13,229 bases of DNA from an uncultured Holophagaceae bacterium (GTDB lineage Bacteria; Acidobacteriota; Holophagae; Holophagales; Holophagaceae): positions 1-13,229 of the forward strand of contig CAIRAS010000096.1 of NCBI GenBank assembly GCA_903876615.1, written 5' to 3'. Shown piece after piece: positions 1 to 6,883 of this stretch. Every line of letters begins with the position of its first letter. Position 1 is the stretch's first letter. A program made the translations under genes and the position numbers. The notes beneath the pieces were generated by a model. It worked only from the letters and a program-made list of their open reading frames with translations, was not told where the DNA came from and made no database searches.

Positions 1-1
1 C

Positions 2-637
2 ATCCTGCAGAACCCCCTCAAGCACGGCGCGACCCTGGTCCTCCACAGTGCCACGAAGTTCCTCGGTGGCCACGGCGATGTGCTGGCGGGGCTGGTGGCC
101 ACCAACCACGACTGGGCCACGGAGCTGCGCAAGGTGCGCGTCATCACGGGCAATGTGCTGCACCCCCTGGCCGCCTACCTGCTGCACCGGGGCCTGCCCA
201 CGCTGCCCTTGCGCGTCCGCGCCCAGCAGGCCGGGGCCCAGGTGCTGGCGGCAGCGCTGCTCCAGCATCCGGCCGTGACCGCGGTGCACTATCCGGGCTT
301 GGCGGGCGGCGATCCCCTGGGCCTCCTGGGCCGCCAGCTGAAGGGGCCGGGCTCGCTGATGGCCTTCGAGCTGAGGGGCGGCTTCGAGGCCGCCGCCACG
401 GTCATGGCCGAGGTTAAGCTCATGACGCCCGCGGTGTCCCTCGGCAGCGTGGACACCCTGATCCAGCACCCCGCGGCCCTCACCCACCGCGTGGTGAACG
501 CCGCCGCCCGGGAGCACAGCGGCGTGTCCCAGGCCCTCATGCGCCTGTCCGTGGGCCTCGAGAGCCCCGAGGACCTCTGGGCCGACCTGGACCAGGCCCT
601 CGTCAAAGCCATGGCCCGCTGCGCTGCCCACGCCTAG
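2..637 (+). CDS. Trans-sulfuration PLP enzyme (methionine gamma-lyase / cystathionine gamma-synthase type), C-terminal part
   Basis: Partial at the window's left edge: the frame is open from base 2 and stops at TAG 635-637. It shows the Cys/Met-metabolism PLP enzyme signature. SATKFLGGHGD carries the lysine expected to bind pyridoxal phosphate (codon 56-58). It is followed by RGLPTLPLRV, matching the family's RGLxTLxxR segment, and SLGSVDTLIQHPAALTH, matching the substrate-carboxylate-binding region near the C terminus. Enzymes of this fold act in the cytoplasm on the gamma or beta carbon of sulfur amino acids. The SLGxxxTLIQHPA wording resembles methionine gamma-lyase, but cystathionine gamma-synthase and gamma-lyase share it, and the specificity-determining N-terminal half, including the MGL cysteine, lies outside the window. 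Family assignment is firm; the exact reaction is open. The next gene is convergent, 50 bp away. Confidence 0.9.
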   Translation: MLQNPLKHGATLVLHSATKFLGGHGDVLAGLVATNHDWATELRKVRVITGNVLHPLAAYLLHRGLPTLPLRVRAQQAGAQVLAAALLQHPAVTAVHYPGLAGGDPLGLLGRQLKGPGSLMAFELRGGFEAAATVMAEVKLMTPAVSLGSVDTLIQHPAALTHRVVNAAAREHSGVSQALMRLSVGLESPEDLWADLDQALVKAMARCAAHA

Positions 638-687
638 ACGCGGTGGCTCGCCTCTGCCTGGCCCGGGTGAAGCTGGGAGGGTCCGTC

Positions 688-1329
688 CTACCGGATGCGC
701 ATGAAGTCGCAGGAATAGATCCTTGCTCCTCCTGCCGGGAAATTGAGGTCGATGTGCAAGGGGATAGAGGGTGGCGTCGTCTTCACGCAGGGAACGTTGA
801 TCATCCTGCCCTGGACGGTGGCCGAGAAGGCGCCTTCGTTGACCCCGCCAGTAACCAGTGCTGCAGTCGTGTCCAAGTAGACGGTCATGAGGTAGGTTCC
901 TGGCGGGACATTGTCGGCGATGAAGGTGACGAACCCCCCGCCTGTTCCCCCACTGCAGCCGCCGGGCCAGTTGCCGATGGTGGCGCCTGTCTGCCACCGG
1001 AAGCCCGTCGGCGGGGTCTGCCCCAGCGTCACGTTTACGGTGGCCCCCAGGGTCGTCAGATTGGGTGAGGGCAGGGACCGCGGAGCCAGGGACCCCTCCG
1101 TCTGCTTCAGCAGGCTTGCCAGGTGCGGCTTGAGGGTGGCGTACTGGGTCTCGGTGAGGCGGTTCGGAGGCGGGGTCGACGGAGGCGTGGCCAGGATCCT
1201 GGCAGCGGAGGCCGTGCTGACGGGGAGGCTCAGGGACTTGGGATCAAACTTGCCCGGCGTCTGGGCGGACAATCCCGCGACCAAAAAGACAGCTGCGAAG
1301 GCACCTTGCAGAGGATGCTGCTGAACCAT
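688..1329 (-). CDS. Predicted secreted protein of unknown function (213 aa)
   Basis: I do not recognise a family. The start is set at 1329 because AAAGGAG lies 7 nt upstream of that ATG, and because the protein then opens with a good Sec signal peptide: a short N region, a hydrophobic core at about residues 9-20, and LSA before a likely cleavage site near residue 22. The frame is open upstream to 1383, but those codons fall in the AT-rich promoter. The mature part has a Pro/Ser/Thr-rich stretch (about 48-60), a short helical segment (58-78) and a Gly/Thr/Val-rich, probably beta-sandwich C-terminal half. Three cysteines (125, 181, 207) are present; a disulphide is possible. There is no lipobox and no transmembrane helix after the signal. 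GC content looks lower than in its neighbours, so it may be an accessory gene. It stands alone between the convergent PLP enzyme and the divergent recG. Confidence 0.75.
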   Translation of the reverse strand: MVQQHPLQGAFAAVFLVAGLSAQTPGKFDPKSLSLPVSTASAARILATPPSTPPPNRLTETQYATLKPHLASLLKQTEGSLAPRSLPSPNLTTLGATVNVTLGQTPPTGFRWQTGATIGNWPGGCSGGTGGGFVTFIADNVPPGTYLMTVYLDTTAALVTGGVNEGAFSATVQGRMINVPCVKTTPPSIPLHIDLNFPAGGARIYSCDFMRIR

Positions 1330-1336
1330 GGGTTCA

Positions 1337-1343
1337 CTCCTTT
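1337..1343 (-). promoter_or_regulatory. Shine-Dalgarno site for the secreted protein
   Basis: On the minus strand the sequence reads AAAGGAG, 7 nt before the ATG at 1329. It is the best ribosome-binding site in the window. It decides the start 54 nt inside the longest open frame. Confidence 0.8.
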
Positions 1344-1360
1344 GATTGTGAATTTGTCGA

Positions 1361-1388
1361 ATTATTCCAATTATTATCAACAAATCAA
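1361..1388 (-). promoter_or_regulatory. Sigma70-like promoter of the secreted-protein gene
   Basis: Minus-strand TTGATT (1383-1388) and AATAAT (1361-1366) are separated by 16 bp, inside an AT-rich island (about 1345-1395) that contrasts with the GC-rich surroundings. The predicted transcript would start near 1354 and carry a leader of about 25 nt containing the AAAGGAG site. It is a better match to the E. coli consensus than the other candidates in this window. Confidence 0.5.
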
Positions 1389-1476
1389 GTTAATTCGATC
1401 CCTCCCGGAGGCTCCCATCAACGCGAACCTGCTATCCCAGCGTCGGCCAGGTATTCCGCTCCTGGCGGTGGGGCTC

Positions 1477-1482
1477 TAGGCT
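1477..1482 (+). promoter_or_regulatory. Putative -10 box of recG (TAGGCT), leaderless
   Basis: TAGGCT lies 5 nt before the recG ATG. It fits the TANNNT -10 form seen in GC-rich bacteria and would place the transcription start at or next to the start codon. No Shine-Dalgarno sequence precedes the ATG, which agrees with a leaderless message. No convincing -35 box was seen (TTCCGC at 17 bp is weak). Confidence 0.45.
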
Positions 1483-1487
1483 GAGGC

Positions 1488-3572
1488 ATGTCTCTGGCTC
1501 CGCTCCCGCTGTCGTCCAAGGTCACGGTCCTCCGGGGCCTGGGCCAGGCGCGGGCGGCGGCGCTGCAGGAGGCGGGCATCGACACCCTGCGGGACCTGCT
1601 GTGGGCGCTGCCCTTCCGCTACGTGGACCGGGGCAGCCTGAAGCCCCTGGGCAGCCTGGAGCTGCGGGGCTTCGAGCCCCAGGAGCCGGGCCTCGTGACG
1701 GTGCTGGGGACCATCCAGGACCTGCGCCAGAGCACCACGCGGGTGCAGCACATGACCCTCACGGAGGTGCTGCTGAGCGATGGCACCGGCACCCTGCGCC
1801 TCATCTGGTTCAACCAGCCTTACCTGGGCCGGAGCCTGAAGGTGGGCGACCGGCTGCTGGTCTTCGGGACCCTGGCGGTGGGTCGGCACGGGCTGGAGAT
1901 GCGGGGGCCGCAGTTCGAGCTCCTGGAGCGCACGGGCGACATCGGCTGGGTGCGGCGCTACCTGCCCCTCTACCGGCGCCTGGGCGCGCTGCCCGGCCGG
2001 GCCCGGCAGAAGCTGGTGGCCGAGGCGCTGCCCCGGGTCCACGTCGCCGAGGAGTGGCTGCCCCTGGAGCTCTCCCGGGACCTGCCAGACACCCTGACGG
2101 CCCTGCGCCTGCTGCACGAGCCGCCGGACGAGAGCGACCCCCGGGCCCTGGAGGAGGGCAGCACTCCCGCCCACAGCCGTCTGGCTTCGGAGGAGCTCTT
2201 CGCCTTCTCCCTGGGCGTGGCCCTGCGCCGGGCCGGGCGCCTGAAGCGGCCGGGCCTGGTGGTGCCCACCTCGCCGGAGCTGCGGGAGCGGCTGCGGGGC
2301 TTCCTGCCCTTCCACCTCACCGCCGCCCAGCGCCGGGCCTTCCGGGAGCTGGTGGCGGACCTCACCTCGGGCCGGGTCATGAACCGGCTGCTCCAGGGCG
2401 ACGTGGGCAGCGGCAAGACCCTGGTGGCGCTGCTCGCCATGGCCATGGTGGCCGAGACCGGCGGGCAGGGGGCGCTGCTGGTGCCCACGGAGGTCCTGGC
2501 CCGCCAGCACGCGGACAGCTTCCGCCGCTACCTGGGCCCCCAGGCCGACGCCCTCCAGCTGCTGCTGGGCGGCATGAAGGCCGCCGAGAAGCGGGCGGCC
2601 CTGGCCCGCATCGCCAGCGGCGAGGCCCGCTACGTGCTGGGCACCCACGCCCTGTTCCAGGAGGCCGTGGCCTTCCATCGGCTGCAGCTGGTGGTGGTGG
2701 ACGAGCAGCACCGCTTCGGCGTCAAACAGCGCGAGGCCCTCAAGGAGAAGGGCGGCGACCCCCACTGGCTGGTCATGAGCGCCACGCCCATTCCTCGGTC
2801 GCTGGCCCTGGCGGTCTTTGGCGACCTGGACCAGAGCGTGCTGGACGAGCTGCCCCCGGGTCGCCAGCCCATCACGACCAAGCTGCACAAGCCCGAGTTC
2901 GCGGAGCGGGCCTGGGAGCGGGTGCGCAAGGAGCTGGCCCAGGGCCGGCAGGCCTTCGTGGTGAGTCCGAGCATCGATCCTTCGGACGAGGCCAAGGTGC
3001 CCCTGCGCGACATCCAGGCCATGGAAGGCCTGCTGCGCGGCATCTTCCCGGATGAGGCCATCGAGGTGGTCCACGGCCGCCTCAAGGCCGATGAGATGGC
3101 CAGCCGCATGGGGCGCTTCGTGCGGGGCGAGGCCGGCATCCTGCTGGCCACCACGGTCATCGAGGTGGGCGTGGATGTGCCCAACGCCACGGTGATGGTG
3201 GTGGACCACGCCGAGCGCTTCGGCCTCAGTCAGCTGCACCAGCTGCGGGGCCGGGTGGGCCGCGGCGAGCACCCCAGCCACTTCCTCATGCTCAGCGGCT
3301 CCGAGACGGAGCGCCTCCAGACCCTGGTGGAGACCCAGGACGGCTTTCGCATTGCTCAGCGGGACCTGGAGCTGCGCGGTCCCGGGGAGTTCTTCGGGGT
3401 CAAGCAGGCGGGCCTGCCCCGCTTCCAGGTGGCGGACATCGTGCGCGACCGGGCCCTGCTCCTGCGCTGCCGCGACGCCGCCGACCGCGCCCTGACCCTG
3501 GGCCTCAGCGAGGCTCAGACCGAGTGGCTGCGGCGGGAGCAGGCGCGGCTGAAGCTGGCCGAGATCAGCTGA
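1488..3572 (+). CDS. recG: ATP-dependent DNA helicase RecG
   Basis: 694 aa, essentially the length of E. coli RecG (693). RecG is a monomeric superfamily 2 helicase that remodels stalled replication forks and branched recombination intermediates. The N-terminal wedge domain with an OB fold occupies roughly residues 1-150. The helicase core follows, with Walker A GDVGSGKT (304-311), the Walker B variant DEQH (405-408) that RecG uses in place of DEAD/DEAH, motif III SATPIPRS from 431, and motif VI QLRGRVGRG (585-593). The C-terminal part contains RDLELRGPGEFFGVKQAG, a conserved RecG/TRG-type segment. All expected catalytic residues are present and no frameshift is visible. The ATG at 1488 has no ribosome-binding site but has a TAGGCT box 5 nt upstream. 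The gene converges on coaD with a 24-bp gap and no obvious terminator between them. Confidence 0.97.
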   Translation: MSLAPLPLSSKVTVLRGLGQARAAALQEAGIDTLRDLLWALPFRYVDRGSLKPLGSLELRGFEPQEPGLVTVLGTIQDLRQSTTRVQHMTLTEVLLSDGTGTLRLIWFNQPYLGRSLKVGDRLLVFGTLAVGRHGLEMRGPQFELLERTGDIGWVRRYLPLYRRLGALPGRARQKLVAEALPRVHVAEEWLPLELSRDLPDTLTALRLLHEPPDESDPRALEEGSTPAHSRLASEELFAFSLGVALRRAGRLKRPGLVVPTSPELRERLRGFLPFHLTAAQRRAFRELVADLTSGRVMNRLLQGDVGSGKTLVALLAMAMVAETGGQGALLVPTEVLARQHADSFRRYLGPQADALQLLLGGMKAAEKRAALARIASGEARYVLGTHALFQEAVAFHRLQLVVVDEQHRFGVKQREALKEKGGDPHWLVMSATPIPRSLALAVFGDLDQSVLDELPPGRQPITTKLHKPEFAERAWERVRKELAQGRQAFVVSPSIDPSDEAKVPLRDIQAMEGLLRGIFPDEAIEVVHGRLKADEMASRMGRFVRGEAGILLATTVIEVGVDVPNATVMVVDHAERFGLSQLHQLRGRVGRGEHPSHFLMLSGSETERLQTLVETQDGFRIAQRDLELRGPGEFFGVKQAGLPRFQVADIVRDRALLLRCRDAADRALTLGLSEAQTEWLRREQARLKLAEIS

Positions 3573-3596
3573 GACCTTGGGCCTGCTGGTTCGGGG

Positions 3597-4076
3597 CTAC
3601 TTCCCCAGCCGGTTGGCGATCCGCTCCCGGAGCACCTCGGGGACGAGCTCCGACAGGTTGCCGCCCATGCCGCCGATCTCCCGCACCAGGCGGCTGCTCA
3701 CGGCGCTGTATTTCTCCTTGGGCATCAGGAAGACCGTCTCCAGCTCCGGCGCCAGCTTGCGGTTCATGAGGGCCATCTGGAACTCGTATTCGAAGTCGCT
3801 GAAGGCCCGCACGCCCCGCACGATCACCTGGGCGTTCTGAGCCTTGGCGAAGTCCACGAGCAGGCCATGGAAGGAGGTGATCTCCACGTGGGGCAGGGTG
3901 GTGGTCAGCTCCTCGAGCATGGCCACCCGCTCCTCCACCGTGAAGGCCGGGGACTTGGAGGGGTTGTGCAGCACCGCCACCACCAGCCGATCCACCAGCT
4001 TCGCGGCCCGCTGGACGAGGTCCCAGTGGCCGAGGGTGACGGGATCGAAGGAGCCTGGGTAGATGGCCGTACGCAC
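3597..4076 (-). CDS. coaD: Phosphopantetheine adenylyltransferase (CoaD)
   Basis: 159 aa, normal for CoaD. It catalyses the penultimate step of coenzyme A synthesis, transferring AMP from ATP to 4'-phosphopantetheine to give dephospho-CoA, as a cytoplasmic hexamer. The nucleotidyltransferase signature is clear: YPGSFDPVTLGH with the TxGH motif at 14-17, RGVRAFSDFEYE from 88, and the C-terminal VSSRLVRE (126-133), equivalent to the ISSTxxR motif. The start is taken as GTG at 4074-4076, because GGAG lies 5 nt upstream and the product then begins right before the first beta strand. An upstream ATG at 4154 would add 26 residues without family support. It is divergent from ddl (100 bp between starts) and convergent with recG. 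Confidence 0.96.
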   Translation of the reverse strand: MRTAIYPGSFDPVTLGHWDLVQRAAKLVDRLVVAVLHNPSKSPAFTVEERVAMLEELTTTLPHVEITSFHGLLVDFAKAQNAQVIVRGVRAFSDFEYEFQMALMNRKLAPELETVFLMPKEKYSAVSSRLVREIGGMGGNLSELVPEVLRERIANRLGK

Positions 4077-4081
4077 AGAAA

Positions 4082-4085
4082 CTCC
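4082..4085 (-). promoter_or_regulatory. Ribosome-binding site deciding the GTG start of coaD
   Basis: Minus-strand GGAG, 5 nt before the GTG at 4076. It supports GTG over the in-frame ATG at 4154. Confidence 0.6.
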
Positions 4086-4098
4086 GGGGTGGGGTTCC

Positions 4099-4104
4099 AG
4101 CCTA
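4099..4104 (-). promoter_or_regulatory. Putative -10 box of coaD (TAGGCT)
   Basis: Minus-strand TAGGCT, 22 nt upstream of the GTG start. It would give a leader of about 15 nt that still contains the GGAG site. The same hexamer precedes recG and crcB. No convincing -35 element was seen. Confidence 0.4.
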
Positions 4105-4164
4105 ACGCACTGGCCCTGGAACCGGTGGTCCAGTCTCGGCGTGCGCTGCGTCACCGCGTTGGGT

Positions 4165-4170
4165 TACAGT
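4165..4170 (+). promoter_or_regulatory. Putative -10 box of ddl (TACAGT), leaderless
   Basis: TACAGT ends 6 nt before the ddl ATG, so transcription would begin at about the A of the start codon. There is no Shine-Dalgarno sequence between the box and the ATG. The placement is the same as for recG and the S41-like gene. Confidence 0.45.
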
Positions 4171-4176
4171 GGCTGC

Positions 4177-5274
4177 ATGGACCAGAAACGGGGCGTCGGG
4201 CTGCTTTTCGGCGGGGAATCCCCGGAGCACGAAGTCTCCATCGTCACCGCCAGGGCCATTGCGGAGCACCTGGATCCCGCCTGCTTCGTGGTGCGCCCCA
4301 TGGGCATCGCGCGCAACGGCGTGTGGGTGGTCACCGGGGATCCCTTCGCCCGGCTGGCCGCGGGGGAGCTGCCAGCGCGCGGCGTACACCCCTTCCTGCC
4401 CCTGGAGCAGGGCGCCGAGGCCACGCCCCTGCCCGATATCTTCTTCAACGCCCTGCACGGCGCGGGCGGTGAGGACGGCCAGATCCAGGGCTACCTGGAG
4501 CTCCTGCACCGGCCCTACACCGGGGCGGGCCTGCTGGCCATGGCGGCGGGCATGGACAAGTGGATCACCAAGCGCCTCTGGGAGTCCGAGGGCCTGCCGG
4601 TGGTGCCCTACGTGGGACTCACCGAGGAACGCTGGAACCGGGAGCGCACCGCCTGCCTGACTGAATGCGCCGGACTGGGCCTGCCGCTCTTCGTGAAGCC
4701 CGCCAACCTGGGCAGCAGCATCGGGGTGGAGAAAGTGAAGGGCGACGGGGACCTGGCCGCGGCTCTGGACCGTGCCTTCACCTATGACCGCCGGGTGCTG
4801 GTGGAGCAGGGGCTGGATGTCCGGGAGATCGAGGTGGCAGTTCTCGGTGGCGACGACCCGCTGATCTCCAAGCCTGGCGAGGTGATCGTCGCGGATGAGT
4901 TCTACACCTTCGAGGACAAGTACATCCATGGCCGCAGCCGGACGGAGATCCCGGCCCAGATCTCCGCCGACCTGACGGACCTGGTGCGGGGCCTGGCCGC
5001 CCAGGCCTTTGCCGCCTCAGACGGCTACGGCATGGCCCGGGTGGACCTGTTCCTGGAGCGCCCCACGGGCCGGGTCTTCCTCAACGAGCTGAACTTCATC
5101 CCGGGGTTCACCAGCATCTCCATGTATCCCAAGATGATGGCCGCGAGCGGCGTGCCTTATGCCGAGCTGCTGACCCGGCTCATCGATCTGGCGGTGGCCC
5201 GCCACGCCCAGATGGCGGCCAAGCAGAAGGGCTTCCAGTCCGGCAGTGACTGGTTCCGGAATCCTCAAGTCTGA
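4177..5274 (+). CDS. ddl: D-alanine--D-alanine ligase
   Basis: 365 aa, close to DdlA-type ligases. This cytoplasmic ATP-grasp enzyme joins two D-alanines for the peptidoglycan precursor. Visible landmarks are the N-terminal LLFGGESPEHEVSIVTA, the ATP-binding strand beginning at K174 (KPANLGSSIG), with S180/S181 in the place of the active-site serine of the SSxG loop, the omega-loop EDKY (246-249) that keeps the KY pair of D-Ala-D-Ala enzymes, and ELNFIPGFTSIS from E304, with E304 and N306 as expected Mg ligands. Nothing suggests a VanA-like D-lactate specificity. The start is placed at 4177: the frame is open to 4063, but the extra 38 residues would run into the coaD promoter and start region. 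A TACAGT box precedes the ATG by 6 nt. A flagellar rod-like gene follows after 25 bp, probably cotranscribed. Confidence 0.96.
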   Translation: MDQKRGVGLLFGGESPEHEVSIVTARAIAEHLDPACFVVRPMGIARNGVWVVTGDPFARLAAGELPARGVHPFLPLEQGAEATPLPDIFFNALHGAGGEDGQIQGYLELLHRPYTGAGLLAMAAGMDKWITKRLWESEGLPVVPYVGLTEERWNRERTACLTECAGLGLPLFVKPANLGSSIGVEKVKGDGDLAAALDRAFTYDRRVLVEQGLDVREIEVAVLGGDDPLISKPGEVIVADEFYTFEDKYIHGRSRTEIPAQISADLTDLVRGLAAQAFAASDGYGMARVDLFLERPTGRVFLNELNFIPGFTSISMYPKMMAASGVPYAELLTRLIDLAVARHAQMAAKQKGFQSGSDWFRNPQV

Positions 5275-5299
5275 CCGCCCGACGGCCGATACCTCCCCC

Positions 5300-5617
5300 A
5301 TGGACGTGGTCGGCATTGCACTCTCGGGTCTCCGCGCTGCAAGCGCAGGACTGACCGTGCAGGCCAGCAACGTGGCCAACCAGCAGTCGGACGGTTTCAA
5401 GGCCAAGCGAGCCGACCTGGTGGCTGAAGCCTCGGGGGGGGTGCGGGTGTCGGGGGTTAGTGAAGACCCGACACCCGCCGGCCCCGGCGGCTCGAACGTG
5501 GACCTCGCCACCGAAGCGGTGCAGGGCATGAGCCTGGAAGTCATGTACAAGGCCAATCTGGCCGTGCTGCGAACCCAGAGCGAGCTGGATAAGGTGACGC
5601 TGGACCTCAAGGGGTAG
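5300..5617 (+). CDS. Minimal FlgC-like flagellar rod/hook-family protein
   Basis: 105 aa. The N terminus (about residues 3-40: ALSGLRAASAGLTVQASNVA, then DGFKAK) matches the flagellar basal-body rod N-terminal helix with its ANNxAN...GYK-like pattern. The C terminus (about 66-104: NVDLATEAVQ, then YKANLAVLRTQSELDK) matches the flagellar basal-body C-terminal helix. Only about 25 Gly/Pro/Ser-rich residues connect them, so it is shorter than FlgC (about 135-150 aa). Rod proteins of this family are exported by the flagellar type III system and pack through these two helices. No other flagellar gene is nearby, so its role as a true rod part is uncertain. ATG 5300 was chosen over a GTG at 5246 that would overlap ddl; neither has a clear ribosome site. 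The TAG stop lies inside a 7-bp tandem repeat. Confidence 0.8.
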   Translation: MDVVGIALSGLRAASAGLTVQASNVANQQSDGFKAKRADLVAEASGGVRVSGVSEDPTPAGPGGSNVDLATEAVQGMSLEVMYKANLAVLRTQSELDKVTLDLKG

Positions 5618-5642
5618 CTGATAGCGGATAGCTGAAAGCCGC
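5615..5642 (+). repeat. 7-bp tandem repeat (TAGCTGA family)
   Basis: Three head-to-tail units, TAGCTGA, TAGCGGA and TAGCTGA (5615-5635), are followed by a degenerate fourth, AAGCCGC. The first unit supplies the stop codon of the rod-like gene. The segment can also fold: AGCGG (5623-5627) pairs with CCGCT (5639-5643) around an 11-nt loop. From memory, similar AGCTGATAGC-type runs occur between genes in many unrelated bacterial genomes; that was not checked. It sits where the -35 region of the next gene would be. Confidence 0.6.
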
Positions 5643-5650
5643 TTTCCCAC

Positions 5651-5656
5651 TACACT
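5651..5656 (+). promoter_or_regulatory. Putative -10 box of the S41-like gene (TACACT), leaderless
   Basis: TACACT ends 6 nt before the ATG at 5663. No Shine-Dalgarno sequence lies between them. The pattern is the same as upstream of ddl and implies a transcript starting at the start codon. Confidence 0.5.
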
Positions 5657-5662
5657 ATCCCC

Positions 5663-6883
5663 ATGCACGCACGCACCTGGCTCTCGGTTCTGTCGCTTCC
5701 CCTGGTGGCGGCCTTCACCCTGCCAGTGGTGCAACAGGGCACGCCGCCTAAGCCCGCGGCCAAGGCCGGGGCCAAGGCCGCGCCCCAGGATCCCCTCGCC
5801 GGCCTCTCGGACATCCAGGACGTGCTCTCGCTCGTCCAGCAGAACTATGTGGATCCGCCGGACATGGAGAAGGTCCTCGCGGGTGGTATCCAGGCGGTGC
5901 TCGAGCGCTCGCATCCCCTCAACGCCTACCTCTCGGCGGAGGACCTGCGGCTGCCGGATCCGGGTCCCGCCTCCGTGGGGCTGACGGTCCTGAAGCGCGG
6001 CATCTACGCCAGTGTCCTGGCCGTCACGCCGGGGGGACCCGCCGCCAAGGCCGGCATCCAGCCCGGAGACGTGCTCCGCAAGATGGATGGGGACTCGGTG
6101 GGTCGGCTAAGCGCCTGGGCCCTGGAACGCAGGCTGCGCGGGCCGGTCGGTTCTTCCCTGGACCTCTATCGCTACAACGCCACCGGGGACCTGACCAAGA
6201 CCACCGTGGTGCGTGCTCTGCCTGGTCATGCCGAACTGACGGTGACGCCAGGCACCGGAGCCCTGCTGGTGGCCCTGCCGGATCTGCTCCCGGGCCGGGC
6301 CGAAGAACTGAAGAAGGCCCTGGCGACGGCCGACCGCGGCCAGACCCTGGTGCTGGACCTCCGCCTGTGCGAGCGGGGTGCCATGGACGAGGCGGCCCTC
6401 GTGGCGGGTCTGCTCGGTGCCAAGGGTTCCTTCGCCACGGTGCAGGAGGCCGGCAAGCCGGACCTCGCCCTGCCCGTGACGGGCGGTGGCGCTCCCTTCG
6501 CCCGCCTGGCCCTCCTGGTGGGCCGCTCCACCCTCGGCGCCCCGGAAGTGTTGGCCGCCTGCCTCAAGAAGGGGGGTGCCCGCACCTTCGGGGAGCGCAC
6601 CCCGGGCCTCGGTGTCGAGCGCTCGCGCTTCCTGCTGAAGCAGGGTGGGGCCGTGGAGCTGGTCTCCCGGCGCTGGCTCGGTGTCGGTGGTGAGAAACTT
6701 GACCGTCAGGGGGTGGCCCCGGAGCAGGTGCTCCGCCTCGCCGAGACCGATGACGCCCTGGCCAAGGTGCTCACGGCCCTGGCCACGCCGCCCCCGCCGC
6801 CCAAGGCCGCGGCCCCTGAGAAGACGCCCGAAGGCGCTCCGATGGTGCCCCCTCACATCGTTCCGAAGAAGCCGAATCCCTGA
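5663..6883 (+). CDS. S41/CtpA-like PDZ protein, probably catalytically inactive
   Basis: 406 aa with the layout of a C-terminal-processing protease: N-terminal signal/anchor (about 5-24), Ala/Lys/Pro-rich linker, S41 N-terminal helical segment (about 48-92), PDZ domain (about 103-185, with GGPAAKAGIQPGDVLRKMDG), S41 core (about 195-360) and a Pro/Ala-rich tail. In active S41 proteases the catalytic Ser sits in SASASE and the Lys in GxxTFGKG. Here the matching segments read STLGAPE (289-295) and GERTPGLG (310-317), giving Gly292 for Ser and Leu316 for Lys. The conserved fold with lost catalytic residues points to a pseudoprotease, probably an envelope scaffold that binds protein C termini. Its TGA overlaps the next ATG by one base. 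CtpA next to a YibQ-type deacetylase is a known arrangement (often with envC), which supports a cell-wall role. Confidence 0.85.
   Translation: MHARTWLSVLSLPLVAAFTLPVVQQGTPPKPAAKAGAKAAPQDPLAGLSDIQDVLSLVQQNYVDPPDMEKVLAGGIQAVLERSHPLNAYLSAEDLRLPDPGPASVGLTVLKRGIYASVLAVTPGGPAAKAGIQPGDVLRKMDGDSVGRLSAWALERRLRGPVGSSLDLYRYNATGDLTKTTVVRALPGHAELTVTPGTGALLVALPDLLPGRAEELKKALATADRGQTLVLDLRLCERGAMDEAALVAGLLGAKGSFATVQEAGKPDLALPVTGGGAPFARLALLVGRSTLGAPEVLAACLKKGGARTFGERTPGLGVERSRFLLKQGGAVELVSRRWLGVGGEKLDRQGVAPEQVLRLAETDDALAKVLTALATPPPPPKAAAPEKTPEGAPMVPPHIVPKKPNP

Noticed and set aside
638..687. Terminator between the PLP enzyme and the secreted-protein gene
   Set aside because: I see no stem followed by a T-run on either strand in these 50 bases.
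4077..4154. Longer CoaD starting at the ATG at 4154
   Set aside because: The extra 26 residues do not resemble CoaD and would cover the coaD TAGGCT box. The GTG with GGAG at 5 nt gives the standard 159-residue protein.
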